From the NCBI RefSeq assembly GCF_022682495.2, contig NC_071389.1, positions 174,530,056 through 174,594,055 on the forward strand: a stretch of DNA of 64,000 nt. The letters run 5' to 3'. The DNA is from Desmodus rotundus. Its lineage: Eukaryota; Chordata; Mammalia; Chiroptera; Phyllostomidae. The translations under genes and the position numbers were made by a program. This document shows, in pieces, positions 11,640 to 21,640 of this stretch. The notes beneath the pieces were generated by a model. The model was not told the DNA's origin and did no database searches. It was given only the letters and a program-made list of their open reading frames with translations. Within the stretch, counting starts at the first letter, position 1. Every line of letters begins with the position of its first letter.

Positions 11640-12190
11640 TTTCGAATAGCTATTGGGTTAATCTAGGTGATCTGTGAGAAGCAGATGCCAAGACAGCATT
11701 AAACAGGGAAAGCTTTTATGGCTGGTGTACAATGTCTGCGCTAAAGAAAACGGGGAGAGAGCCAGAGAAGGCTACCACACAGATCAGACCCGTTGCAAAT
11801 CTAATATCACGTGAAGGAGCAGAAAGAAAAGATTTGGAAGAAAGAAGTTTGGGTGGGAACTTCGTAGTCAACGGAAGGTTCAGCAAAGCCGTTGCTGAGT
11901 CCTTGAGCCAAAGTTGGCTGACAAAGGAGTCCTTTGTCTTCCCAGGCTGGTCTGCTTTACTGTTAACACTGCCGTTGCGCACCTGTGAGACACACGTCCT
12001 CAGTTCAAACACTGAGGTGAGGGTGAAGTCCGGTAGCTTGCGACCTCACATTCCCTTTGTCAGGCACGTTCTCACGGCTGCCACAACCACCAAACCAGCA
12101 TCTCCAAACCTGGCTTCCTTCCTGATTTCTGCTCCTAAATTGTGGCCTGCCTTCTGGAAAGCTCAGTTGAAATGATCTGCTGGCACCCAA
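11640..12190. other. Unassigned block, possibly an old LTR
   Basis: Begins with ctgtgagaagcagatgccaa and gaaagcttttatggctggtg, wording that recalls reversed mammalian ERVL LTRs, and is richer in CpG than its flanks. It holds open frames on both strands (147 aa plus, 98 aa minus), neither with a domain. Family and limits are uncertain. Confidence 0.3.
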
Positions 12191-12289
12191 ATTCAGTGAT
12201 TCAGGGCCTTCCAAAATGAATGTATCAGTTGTCCTAGTATGTATTACCATTCTCCCAAGTACCAAAGGCAATCTTTACTTCTCTCCTTT

Positions 12290-12935
12290 GCCTTCCAGAT
12301 CCCAAAATCTAATGAATCCTGTGGATCCGATCTCTACCCCAGTTTTTCCTTCTGTCCCTGCTGCAGGCTCCCGATGTTGCTGCTCCAGTTGTGACCTCAT
12401 TATCTTTGGGATCCGTGACCTGCGTTGTTGGCCTCCCTGCGAGTATCTGCCACCTCCCAGCTCTTCTTCCGGACCTACTTCAAGTGCTGCTGCCAGATTC
12501 ACCCTGAAGGGCAGCCTTGCTTCTACCATTTCTGCTCTTAAATAAATAAATAAACACATACATAAATAAATAGATAAATAATTAAATAAAAACAAAACCC
12601 TCCAATGGCTCCCAATTTCTTACAAAATGAACTTGTATATCCATAGCTTACATTCAAAGGCCTCCAGGATTAAGCTCCAGTCTAGCTCTTCAATTTTACC
12701 TGCTAACATTCCTTTCATACACAGCAAAGTCTTCTTGAGTTCCAGCAGGACCACAATTATGCTCTGAGCTTTCCTAACATCACGAAATTTCCTCGTAGAC
12801 TTGCTTTTATTTTCTCAGTCAGTCGTGTCTGCGTGGCTTCCAAACCATCCGTCACATCCCAGGCCAGATTTTACTTCCTCCATGGATCTTCCCCCAAATC
12901 CCTTACCTGGAAGGACTCTGTTTGCTGACATTTGC
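12290..12935 (+). mobile_element. L2 LINE fragment, sense (ORF2 C-terminus and 3' UTR)
   Basis: Sense L2: ccttccagatcccaaaatct, ggcctccctgcgagtatctg, aaaccctccaatggctccca, then a degraded aggattaagctccag block and ggccagattttacttcctcc. The cctccaatggctccc phrase is from the end of the L2 reverse transcriptase ORF. The copy is broken by an A/T-rich expansion at 12541-12598 and by frameshifts, and cannot encode protein. Confidence 0.8.
12541..12598. repeat. Degenerate (AAAT)n tract
   Basis: Tetranucleotide-type run of aaataaat, acat and agat variants inside the L2 copy; an internal expansion since the L2 consensus has none here. Confidence 0.8.
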
Positions 12936-13899
12936 GGGAATATAAAATATGCCCCTAGGTTATAATGAAATTTGTGTTGTGGGAGATGGGGGTGGGTGCA
13001 CAGTGTACTGAAATATTTTTTGTGAAGAACAATGTGTTATTTGGTTCATGCAAATACGGAATACTATAAGGAAGGCGTACATTCTGAGTATGCAGAACTC
13101 TTAAACTTTAACCCTGGAAAATAAAAATTACAAACTTCAAAAGAAATGTTTTGCTGTCATGAAATACTGGCATACAACAAGCAGTTACACAGCAAATTGA
13201 GTGGTAATTGGAGATCACATAATACAGTATAGCAAATGCCACTACAGCATTTCAGCGAGTGCTCTAATTCAACACCAAGCCACAACACACAGTAAATGGG
13301 GCTGAATTATTGTGCAGATAACCGACGTACATTTAGGAAAAATATTTTATTCAGAACCAGAACAAAATATAAAGCACAATATCAAACCTGAACAAATTTC
13401 AATATCATGTTTTCATCAAGTGTTTGTTGCATACGAGCACCTGGCAAAAATACGTAAAAAAAAAAATACATTAGCTTGTATATGGTATTATAGCAATACC
13501 TTTGTTGCATTTAGCTGTGGTTTACATTAGTAATAAATTTAAATATAAAATGTCTGTGGAATAACTGAATCATGATATTGGATCAGCCTTTAGCCTGTGG
13601 TTTTTAAATTTTTGCAAGAAAGATGCCAATAGGATACGAGTGCAAAAACTGTCGTTTTGTTTCTGTGTTGTGAACTCCTGCCGCAGAGCCCCACGCATCC
13701 CTTGCGGCGTGCATGCAGCCACTTCATCCTGCTCTCACATCTCCACTCCCCTGCACATGACCAGGATTCTTGAGGGTAAGCTGCACGTCGATTCAGTTTT
13801 ACATCTTCCCAGCTATGGGCATGTGAATGAATGAAAGACGTGGGATGGACTGAAGAGGCAATCAGAAGAAAGAGAAGGAAAAGTAGCAGTTGATCAGAC
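12936..13899. other. Unassigned intergenic DNA
   Basis: No repeat named. It is moderately AT-rich, with an A11 run near 13457. Open frames of 72 and 64 aa (13312-13530, 13640-13834) have no domain. A conserved non-coding element cannot be ruled in or out without alignment. Confidence 0.4.
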
Positions 13900-14480
13900 A
13901 GACAAGGCAGACAAGGGAATTGTAGGCGGAGAGAGGACCACGTGAGAAAGACATCGAAGTGTCAGGCGTGTGTTCCGTATATGGAGGCACTGAGAGAAAA
14001 GAAGCTGAACTAGAAGAAGCCAAGCTGTGAGAACTTCACATGTCATGCTGAAGAGTTTGGACTTCATTCTTTAGGCAATGGAAATCACTCCAGCAGATGA
14101 AAATACTTGTGTTTTAGAAGGATCATTCTGGCAGAGTAAAGGTTGGCTGGGAGTGTGGAAGAGGGACAGCTATTGTGACAGTGTTGTTACAGTGTTTCCG
14201 AATGACTTGATTAGGGCTCGTCCTAAAGCCAGAGCAATGGGAACGAAGCCAAAGGGAGGGATGTGATAAATACCCGGAAGCCTTAAGCAACAGGACTGGA
14301 AGGAGGACACAGGTGGTGAAAGACAGAGAGTCTAGAAACTCTTAGACAGCCCAGTGCAGTGCCACCCATGACAGCAGTGCTTTAGGAAAGACAGTGAATT
14401 CTGTTCGGGGACCTGAGAAGTGGGAACATAATGGGGCTCATAAAGCCAACTGAGGAAATTTCATTCAAGAGATAGCGGGA
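13900..14480 (-). mobile_element. L2 LINE fragment, antisense
   Basis: Reversed L2 ORF2: gaagagtttggacttcattc, aggcaatggaaatcactcca, gaaggatcattctggcagag, aggactggaaggaggacaca. Motif order is intact over more than 400 bases but stops and indels are frequent. Confidence 0.75.
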
Positions 14481-14973
14481 GAACCAAGAAGGAGTTGTTT
14501 ATAATACTCTACTTTATGCTATATCTTTCCATAACTTGGGCCCTCGTTCTTCCTTTCTAATCCTTTTTTCAGGCTTTCAGAATCTCTTCATATTCACACT
14601 ATGTGTGGAAGAGCCCTTCCAGAATCCTCTATTTTTTCCCCATCTATAAAGGAAGCTTCATCTTGCTCAATGCATTTTACTGTTCCTGCGGAGCCCATCC
14701 CGTCCCTCTGCCCCAAGTGTAAAATTGTGAAGAAGACTAGTAGGCCACTAGGTTGTTCTAACAGGACATTATTTCACAAACAAATAATGAGAACATCTTG
14801 GATATTTCAGAACCCTCAAAGTGTAACACTTTTCCTTTTTTTTGTATGAAATTGTGAATTAACCTTTCTAGTGAGTATCAGTATAAAATTTTTTAAAATT
14901 GAATTTTTAAGTTTCTAGGTCCCAGACAGAATCTCTGAAGATATTTGCACAGCCAAAAGATGTTATGATCTGT

Positions 14974-14994
14974 AAACAAACAAACAAACAAACA
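14974..14994 (+). repeat. (AAAC)5 microsatellite
   Basis: A perfect tetranucleotide run of aaac, about five units. No neighbouring SINE tail was recognised that would explain it. Confidence 0.9.
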
Positions 14995-15345
14995 ATGAAT
15001 TCTACCTTTTAAAAGCAATATATTATCTTTCAGAACAAACAATTATTTCTAAGGGCAGGACTAGAGGTTCAGATAGCAAAGGTAGCTGGAATTCAAAAGT
15101 TTAAAAAATCTCATGTTTAATTGACTATTAAACTAATGCTCTATTGAAAAGCAAATATGCCTCCTTTAAAAAAATAAACTGTGATAAATTCACAACCAAC
15201 ATAAAACATCTCACTGTTTCAAAATTGTCACTTTATTAAAACAGTATGAATTGATACCCATGGGGGCCATAAGTAAGTGTTTCATGTGAGTAAAGATGTG
15301 GGACATCTCACTGCATCCTGTCCCTTACCAGTACAGACCTGAAAG
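14995..15345. other. Unassigned spacer before L1
   Basis: AT-rich DNA with nothing recognised; its last bases form the left target-site duplication of the next L1. Confidence 0.4.
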
Positions 15346-15358
15346 AGTACCTTATGTT

Positions 15359-16120
15359 GGGAAATTTGGAAAGATACATGCAAAAAAAAGAAAAAATGAA
15401 ACTAGACCATTTTCTTATACCATACACAAAAATAAACTCAAAATGTAATAAAGACTTAAATGATAGACTCAAACCCATAAAAATCCTAGAAAAAAACATA
15501 GGTATTAAAATTTCAGACATTGCTCACAACAATATTTTTTCTGATATATCTCCTCAGGTAAGAGAAACAAACAAACAAAATAAGCAAATGGGACTATATC
15601 AAACTAAAAAAGGTTTTGCACAGCAAAGGAAATCATCAACAAAATGAAAAGACAACCACTGAATGGGAGAACATATTGACCAATGATACATTTGATAAGG
15701 GGGTAATATCCAAAATTTATAAAGAACTCAGAGCACTCAACACCAAAAACCCAAAAAATCCAATTAAAAAACGGGCAAAGGATCTGAATAGACACTTCTA
15801 CAAAGGGGATGCACAGACAGCCAATAGACACATGAAAGGATGCTCAATGCCACTAACCATCAGAGAAATACAAATTAAAACCACAATGAGATATCACCTC
15901 ACACCTGTCAGAATGGCCATCATCAATAAATCAAAGTGTTGGCGAGGATGTGGAGAAAAGGGAACCCTAGTGCACTGTTGGTGGGAATGCCGATTGGTAC
16001 AGCCTCTGTGGAAAACAGTATGGAGTTACCTCAAAAAATTAAGAGTGGGACTGCCTTATGACCCAGAGGTTTCACATCTGGAAATACATCTGAAGAAACC
16101 TGAAACATCGATTTGAAAGA
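15359..16120 (+). pseudogene. L1 ORF2 C-terminal fragment (dead)
   Basis: Two overlapping frames, 15354-15647 and 15616-16116, together cover the ORF2 C-terminus and are offset by a frameshift near 15620-15650. The second shows the family's cysteine-rich end: [18 protein letters not shown], followed by [10 protein letters not shown], close to residues 108-140 of that frame. The endonuclease and reverse transcriptase catalytic parts are absent, and a stop ends the frame at 16116 before the usual C-terminus. It cannot make a working protein. Confidence 0.9.
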
Positions 16121-16766
16121 ATATGCACACTCCTGTGTACTTTGCTGCATTATTTACAATAGCCAAGATCTGAAAGCAGCCCATGTCCATCACTAGATGG
16201 GTAAATAAAAGAGTTATGGTACATTTACACAATGAAGTACTACTTGGCCATAAAAAAGAAGGAAACCCTACCCTTTGCAACAGCATGGATAGGCCTGGAG
16301 AGCATTATGTTAAGTGAAATAAGCCAGTCAGAGAAACAGAAGTACCATATGATTTCACTTATGTGTGTAATCTAATGAATAAAATAAACTAACACACAAA
16401 ATAGGAACAGACTGGTAGATAGAGAGAACAGATTGACAGCTGTCAGAGCGGAGGGAGGTTGAAGGGCTGAGTGAAAAGGTGAAGGGATTAAGCAAAAGGA
16501 AAAAAGAAAAACTTATACACACAGACAACTGCATGGTGATTACCAGAGAGGAAGAGGGTGGTGGGAGGTAGAAGATGGTCTGGGGGGAATAAATGGTGAT
16601 GGAAGGATACTTGACTTGGGGTGGTGAACACACAATGCCGTATACAGATGATGTGTTATAGAATTGTACACCTGAAACCTATATAGATTTATTAGCCAAT
16701 TTTACCCTAATAAATTCAATAAAAAAGAAAAATCAAATAAAAGGATTGGCAATTAAAAAGAAAAAA
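15359..16766 (+). mobile_element. 5'-truncated L1 LINE, sense
   Basis: Holds the last third of L1 ORF2 and the 3' UTR, ending in an A-rich tail. Typical DNA phrases are aaccacaatgagatatcacc, gttggcgaggatgtggagaa and ttgcaacagcatggatagg, with the 3' end agaattgtacacctgaaacc. A degraded target-site duplication, agtaccttatgtt (15346-15358) and agtatcttagtt (16767-16778), fits both ends. Everything upstream of ORF2 residue positions near the C-terminal third is missing, the usual result of incomplete reverse transcription. Confidence 0.92.
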
Positions 16767-16917
16767 AGTATCTTAGTTCATCTTTCAAATGTGTTTCTAA
16801 TGAAAAGAACTCTTTTCTTTACAAGAAGGCTTTCTGTAGTGCTCAAATATCAATTGTAACCCTGCTGAAAGCTGCATATCTCGAGCTGAATCTTTCTTCA
16901 CTGTTAAGGAGTAAATA

Positions 16918-17211
16918 TTTTTAATTGTTTTTTATTGTTGTTCAATTACAGTTGTCCCCATTTTCCCCCATTGCTCTCCCCTCCCCTGCCCACCCCCCTC
17001 CCACATTCAATCCTCCCCACCCTATTGTCCTTGTCCCATGAGTCATTTATGCATGTTCCTTGACTTGACCCTTCCCCTTCTTTCCCCCATTATCCCTCTC
17101 CCCTCTCCCCTCTGCTCACTGTCAGTTTGTTCCTTATTTCCATGTCTCTGGTTATATTTTGCTCTCTTGTTGTTTTGATGATTAGGTTCCACTTATAGGT
17201 GAGATCATATG
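16918..17211 (-). mobile_element. Short 3' end of a bat L1, antisense
   Basis: The plus strand starts with ttttattgttgttcaattac and tgtccccattttccccc, then a long pyrimidine-rich 3' UTR and gattaggttccacttatagg, the reverse of the L1 ORF2/3' UTR boundary. Short duplications gtaaata lie at 16911-16917 and 17212-17218. It is severely 5' truncated (about 295 bp) and of a younger type than the neighbouring sense L1. Confidence 0.88.
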
Positions 17212-17218
17212 GTAAATA

Positions 17219-18114
17219 CACATGTTTCAATCATACTACTTAGGATCCTGAAATGGTAAAGATCACTTACAAATTTTAAAAACCAAAGGGCTGAAATGGC
17301 CCACAAATAGTATATGAGAATCATTTATTTGTAACATGACATGAAACCCCCTCTGGGGCCATGCAAACAAATCTCAAATAAGTACCAACTTTTGATGCAT
17401 AGCTTCTCTTAAAACAGAAAGAGGGAAGCTTTAAACTATAGGAGAATTCCTAAATTTCAGACAACACATATTTATTTTGGAATGTGTCCCAAAACCTTGG
17501 AACTGTTACTCAAACTATTTATGTTACATGGGCCAGAATTTAAGCATTTGAATTCTCAGCACAGAGCTCATTTTATATGGACGACAAATAAATTTGGAGT
17601 TGCCGAATTTTATGATTCAGTCAGGGGACAATCTACTGAAGCCTTTTCCAGGACCTCGGTACCCTTGGACTTTAGTAACTGCAAGGCTAGGAACTTGAAG
17701 CACAGCAAGCTGCGGGCTAATTTAAAATATTAAACTCTACCTTTTAAGAACAAGGATAGTGACCTGAATTCTTTGTGTTCTCATTCTGAGAAGTGTAGGT
17801 AAAACTTGCAGACTTTTATCCTCTTTGCTTTGGTTCCTGGGTACTCATAGGTGTCCAGAGGATAGTTTGGCTGCAGTGTTGCAACAGCCGATCGCATAGC
17901 ACTTTTCATTCGTCCTAGAGGGAGAAAAAAAAATTTTTTTTGCAAATGTTACTGACCACTTGACAATGATGGAAGAAATTCTGTATTTCAGAGGCTCTTT
18001 AGAAAAAAAGTCTCACAAATATTTAGCATGTCATATGTTGCAAAGCACTATTCTGGGTAACTTCACTTTTATTTAATTGAGATGACTCAATTTATGTCAA
18101 CTGCAAATCTGAAA
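17219..18114. other. Intergenic DNA, no feature
   Basis: No repeat or gene assigned. The 83-aa frame at 17482-17733 has no domain and no recognisable relatives. Confidence 0.4.
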
Positions 18115-18620
18115 AGCATATTAGTTTTTTACCACTGTGTAATAAATTAAGCAAATTATCACAAATTTAGCAGCTGAGAACGCCACCCATTTATTACATC
18201 ATTGTTCTTTAGGTCAGAAATCCGAGCAAGGTGTGCCGAGGACCTCTGCTCAGTCTCACGTGGTTGAATTCAAGGTGTCAGCCAGACTGTGTTCTCCTCT
18301 GGACTTCAGGGTCCTTTTGCAGGCAGAATCCAGTTCCTGTGACTATAAAGAGGAGACTTACATTTCCTCACTGGCTGTTAGGAGGAAGCTGCTCTCAACT
18401 CAGACACCGCCTGCATTCTTTGCCACATGGCCCCTCTACCTTCAAAGCCAGCCATGGAGAATCTTCCTTGTGTTGAATACTCCTCACACTTCAAAATTCT
18501 CAAGGAAAGTCAAAGTCCCTTTCACAAGCTCACCTGATTAGGTTAAGACACCAGGGGTAATCTCCCTAAAAGGTCAAGATTTGAGATCTCAATTGTATGT
18601 GCAAAGTTCCTTCACAGCAG
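18115..18620 (-). mobile_element. MaLR LTR (MLT1-type), antisense
   Basis: Reversed LTR: cagctgagaacgccacccat, ttctttaggtcagaaatccg, gaattcaaggtgtcagccag, then gccacatggcccctctacct and a weak ggtaatctccctaaaaggtc. Overlapping open frames at 18231-18541 follow the antisense of the LTR and are not genes. Confidence 0.7.
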
Positions 18621-18639
18621 CACCTAGGCTAATATTTGA

Positions 18640-19170
18640 CTTACTAACTAGGAAACTATGTGTGTACACCAGGCGATATGAACAATCTTAGAATGCTGCT
18701 TATCAGTCTCCCAAGTCTGGAACTAAAGTGTCAGCTAAGTGATGTCACCATCTGAAGTCTGACTCGGAAAGTATGTGCTTCCAAGCTGATTCAGGTTGTT
18801 GATGGAAGTCGCTTCCTTGTGGCTGTATGACTGAGGACCTTGGGTTTTTCTTGGCTGTTGGGTAGAAGCCACTCACTTGTCCCAGAGGTGACCATATAAC
18901 CCTGTCCGGGGCACTTCATAACACGGCTGTTTGTTTCCCGAAGGCTGGTGAGAGAGTTTCTTTCTCTAGTCTGCTAAGAGAGAATCTTACATTACATGAA
19001 GTAATCAGGGGGTGACTTCCCATTGCTTTTGTCATATTTTGTTTAGAAGCAATTTACAGCTTCTACCTTACACTCAAGGGGAAAAGATTGAAAAAGGGTG
19101 TGACCTTAAGGTATGTCTACCTAAAAAACCTAGGCTCGGAGCAACTGTGGAAGAAGTTCAGATCAAAGTG
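18640..19170 (-). mobile_element. Second MaLR-like repeat, antisense
   Basis: Contains aagtgtcagctaagtgatgt, ccatctgaagtctgactcgg and tgtgcttccaagctgattca, matching another MLT1-type LTR in reverse, more diverged than its neighbour. It may be a separate insertion or the rest of a composite. Confidence 0.4.
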
Positions 19171-19284
19171 GTTTTCAGTTTTCTTGAGTTCAGCGAACAG
19201 AGCCGCGAGATGTTGACTGTCCAGTAGTTGACACCGGGATGTCAATTCAAAAAATGAAAATGGTATCCTATGTTGGAACTTTAG

Positions 19285-19730
19285 ATCTGATATCAGATTA
19301 TATGGGTTTGAACCCCAAATCTGTCATGAATGAACTGTGCAACTTTACTTCTCCATGCCTCAATTTCTCCTCTGCAAAATGAAGACGTTAGTATCCCTCT
19401 CGAGGAGACATCATTTAAAATAAGGCCTGACATGGGTGAAAGGATGGGGGGATCGATGTGCACAACTGGTAGTTATAAAATAATCATGGCGGTAGAAAGT
19501 ACAGCATAGGGAATAGCGTCAATAATGTAAAATCTATGTATTGTGCCAGGGGGTACGAGACTTATTGGGGGAGGGGCCACTTTGAAAGTTTTATTAATAT
19601 CTAACCACTATGCTATATAATATTGAATGTCCCTTGTAATTGAAATATTCTTGAATGTAATAAAATAAAATGGAGCCTGACATAGTAAGTACTTAGTCAG
19701 CATTAGATGTTATTTTACATTCCTTATTCC
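19285..19730 (+). mobile_element. MIR SINE, sense, split by an L1 tail
   Basis: Left part: gggtttgaaccccaaatctg, gtgcaactttacttctccat, gcctcaatttctcctctgca, taaggcctgacat. The MIR resumes after the insertion as gcctgacatagtaagtactt and ends near 19730. The L1 3' fragment at 19434-19666 lies between the two parts. Confidence 0.8.
19434..19666 (+). mobile_element. L1 3' UTR fragment inserted in MIR, sense
   Basis: Typical L1 3' UTR phrases: ggatggggggatcgatgtgc, agtacagcatagggaatagc, acgagacttattgggggag, ctaaccactatgctatataa and ttgtaattgaaatattc, with an A-rich end. Flanks aaaataaggcctgacat (19417-19433) and aaaatggagcctgacat (19667-19683) form a 17-bp duplication with three mismatches. Confidence 0.85.
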
Positions 19731-19979
19731 TCTCTTGAAAATTTGTATTGCATGTCATTCATAAACTTATCAGAATCTATTCTTAAACCTGTGTATTTTT
19801 CTTGATGTAAATATTTTGGTATATCCTATCTAGTCTTCTCAATTGTAAGAACACCTCCTTACTTCTATTCAAGGATTTGGTGGGAGTACTCCACATTTAT
19901 TCTTCTGTTTCCATATCACAATTTTACTTTCACACTTTCTTCATATTTAAAGCAAATATTTATAAAATAGCTCTCTTTT

Positions 19980-20395
19980 GAATGCACCCAGCGCCAGCAG
20001 TTTAAATGCTCCGATGTACTGGACCGGCTGTATCTGGACAAGGCAGCAGCCCTTCAAGGAACCTGTATTATTACAGCGACCAGATATCCTGGTGGGAAAG
20101 CTTGGCCAGTGTCACGTAGGGCCAGACGCTGCAAGGAGTCTGCACAAGTCCAAGTTCCCAAGAAGCTTCTGCACTCCAGGGTCAAAGGAGGAGACATCCG
20201 CACTGCTGAGTGGGATCCTGGCGTCGCTCATCAGAGCACCGCCCCCCAGGGAAGTCTGACTTCCCTCTGACCTGTGGGGGTGCTGGAGGGCTCCTCCGAG
20301 TCTGCGCCCAAGCAGGGGCTCCGGCGCTGGGCTGTGCACTCCCCTCGTCTTCGGCTCCTCGAGGCTCCTCGAGGGCCCACAACACTTTTAATTTC
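19980..20395. other. GC- and CpG-rich patch, unassigned
   Basis: About 400 bases much richer in G+C than either flank, with about eleven CpG in 20200-20400. It contains a 17-bp palindrome with a single central base (gggaagtctgacttccc, 20249-20265) and a tandem ggctcctcga pair with two ctcgag sites near 20350-20372. Open frames exist on both strands (93, 75, 67 aa), none with a domain. It could be an orphan CpG island, a lost exon or an LTR core. Confidence 0.35.
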
Positions 20396-20689
20396 TAAAC
20401 TACTAAAAATTCTCTTGAGCGAAGTGACTCTTAATATAAAAAAATATGAACATATTTTCTTTATATGTGTCTTGTTCTTTAGCTGTGGGTGAGTGGTCGA
20501 CTGTGGTTAAGGAGTGATAAAATCTGGTCAGTGTTGGTGGTTTAAAAAATATACTTACATATATTTAGTTTGGCATGGTGGATGAGGAGGTGTGTGTGGG
20601 AGCGGGCATTGATCACAGAAGCAAACATCCTGGAAATTTGCAGTCTGCGTGTTGCAGGGAAGCTGGATCAGGTTTAATGAATTAAACTG
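20396..20689. other. Unassigned spacer
   Basis: No repeat or gene recognised. Confidence 0.4.
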
Positions 20690-21070
20690 AGTAGTACCAA
20701 CTCTGTGCTCAGCTATACACCAAGCTCTGTACGGGAACAAAAATGAGATAAGCCTCATTTTCTATTCTGGGGCTTACAGTGTTGCTAAGGAAACAAAGCT
20801 CATACATATTAGACAGACATAATATAAGATGGAATAGGATTGCATTAAAATGAGGTAAATGAGTGTATGGGTAGACTCAAAGGAGGGAGGAGGGATTAGG
20901 TAGGTGCTAGAGAGGTTTGAGAAAGGTTTGAATTATAAGTAGAATTTGGAGCGGTAGAGAGTAATGAAACACATTCAAGGACAAGAAGTATTTTGAACAC
21001 CAGTTGGCTGTAAGAACCGATTCTAACCTCTCTGCAAGACAGCAAGGAGAGTAGAGTGAACACTGTGTGT
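20690..21070 (-). mobile_element. L2 LINE fragment, antisense
   Basis: Motifs in reversed L2 order: ctctgtgctcagctatacac, ggggcttacagtgttgctaa, gacagacataatataagatg, then a degraded stretch around 20920-21060. More diverged than the other L2 copies. Confidence 0.5.
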
Positions 21071-21420
21071 AAGGGAGAGTGAGTAAAACACTTATTCTAT
21101 CTAGTCTATATGAGGTTATTATCACTCTCATTTTGTCACAGTAGATCATAGGGCAGTGGGGGACATCTGAAACATGGAAAACAAAATGCCAAACTGGGAA
21201 GGGCCACTCTCAATATCAATGTCATACTGCAAGGTGTTTATGTGGGATCCAGTTATCTAGTTTTGTGTTTGTTTTAAACAGAAAACCTTACTGTGAATTT
21301 TTTCAACATTATGCAACTTTTTAAAAATTGTGACTAGCATTACATGTAATTACAAATGAATATCAGAGACAACAAAACAGGATATTAATATCTTGTTCGA
21401 ATAAAAAAATACAACAATCT

Positions 21421-21626
21421 CACCCTGGCTGGTGTGGCTCAGTGGTTGAGCACCAGCCTGCGAATCAAAGGGTCTCTGGATCGATTCCCAGTCAGGGCAC
21501 ATGCCTGGGTTGCGGGCCAGGTCCCCAGTAGGGGGCACGCAAGAGGCAACCACACAGTGGTGTTTCTCTCCCTCTCTTTCTCCCTCCCTTTCCCTGTCTA
21601 AAAATAAATAAATAAAATCTTTAAAA
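21421..21626 (+). mobile_element. VES SINE, sense
   Basis: Begins caccctggctggtgtggctc, with gatcgattcccagtcagggc as the B-box, gggccaggtccccagtaggg in the body and the usual aaataaataaataaaatctt tail. The flanks (aaaaatacaacaatct and aaaaatatataatcgtct) look like a decayed duplication, but I would not assert one. Confidence 0.93.
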
Positions 21627-21640
21627 ATATATAATCGTCT

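Noticed and set aside
11732..12175. 147-aa plus-strand frame
   Set aside because: Overlaps a 98-aa antisense frame; sequence looks like an old LTR or spacer, with no family resemblance.
12541..12598. SINE poly(A) tail
   Set aside because: The A/T tetranucleotide tract lies inside L2 with L2 on both sides and no SINE body beside it.
15616..16116. 166-aa frame as a host gene
   Set aside because: It is plainly L1 ORF2 C-terminus in a truncated copy.
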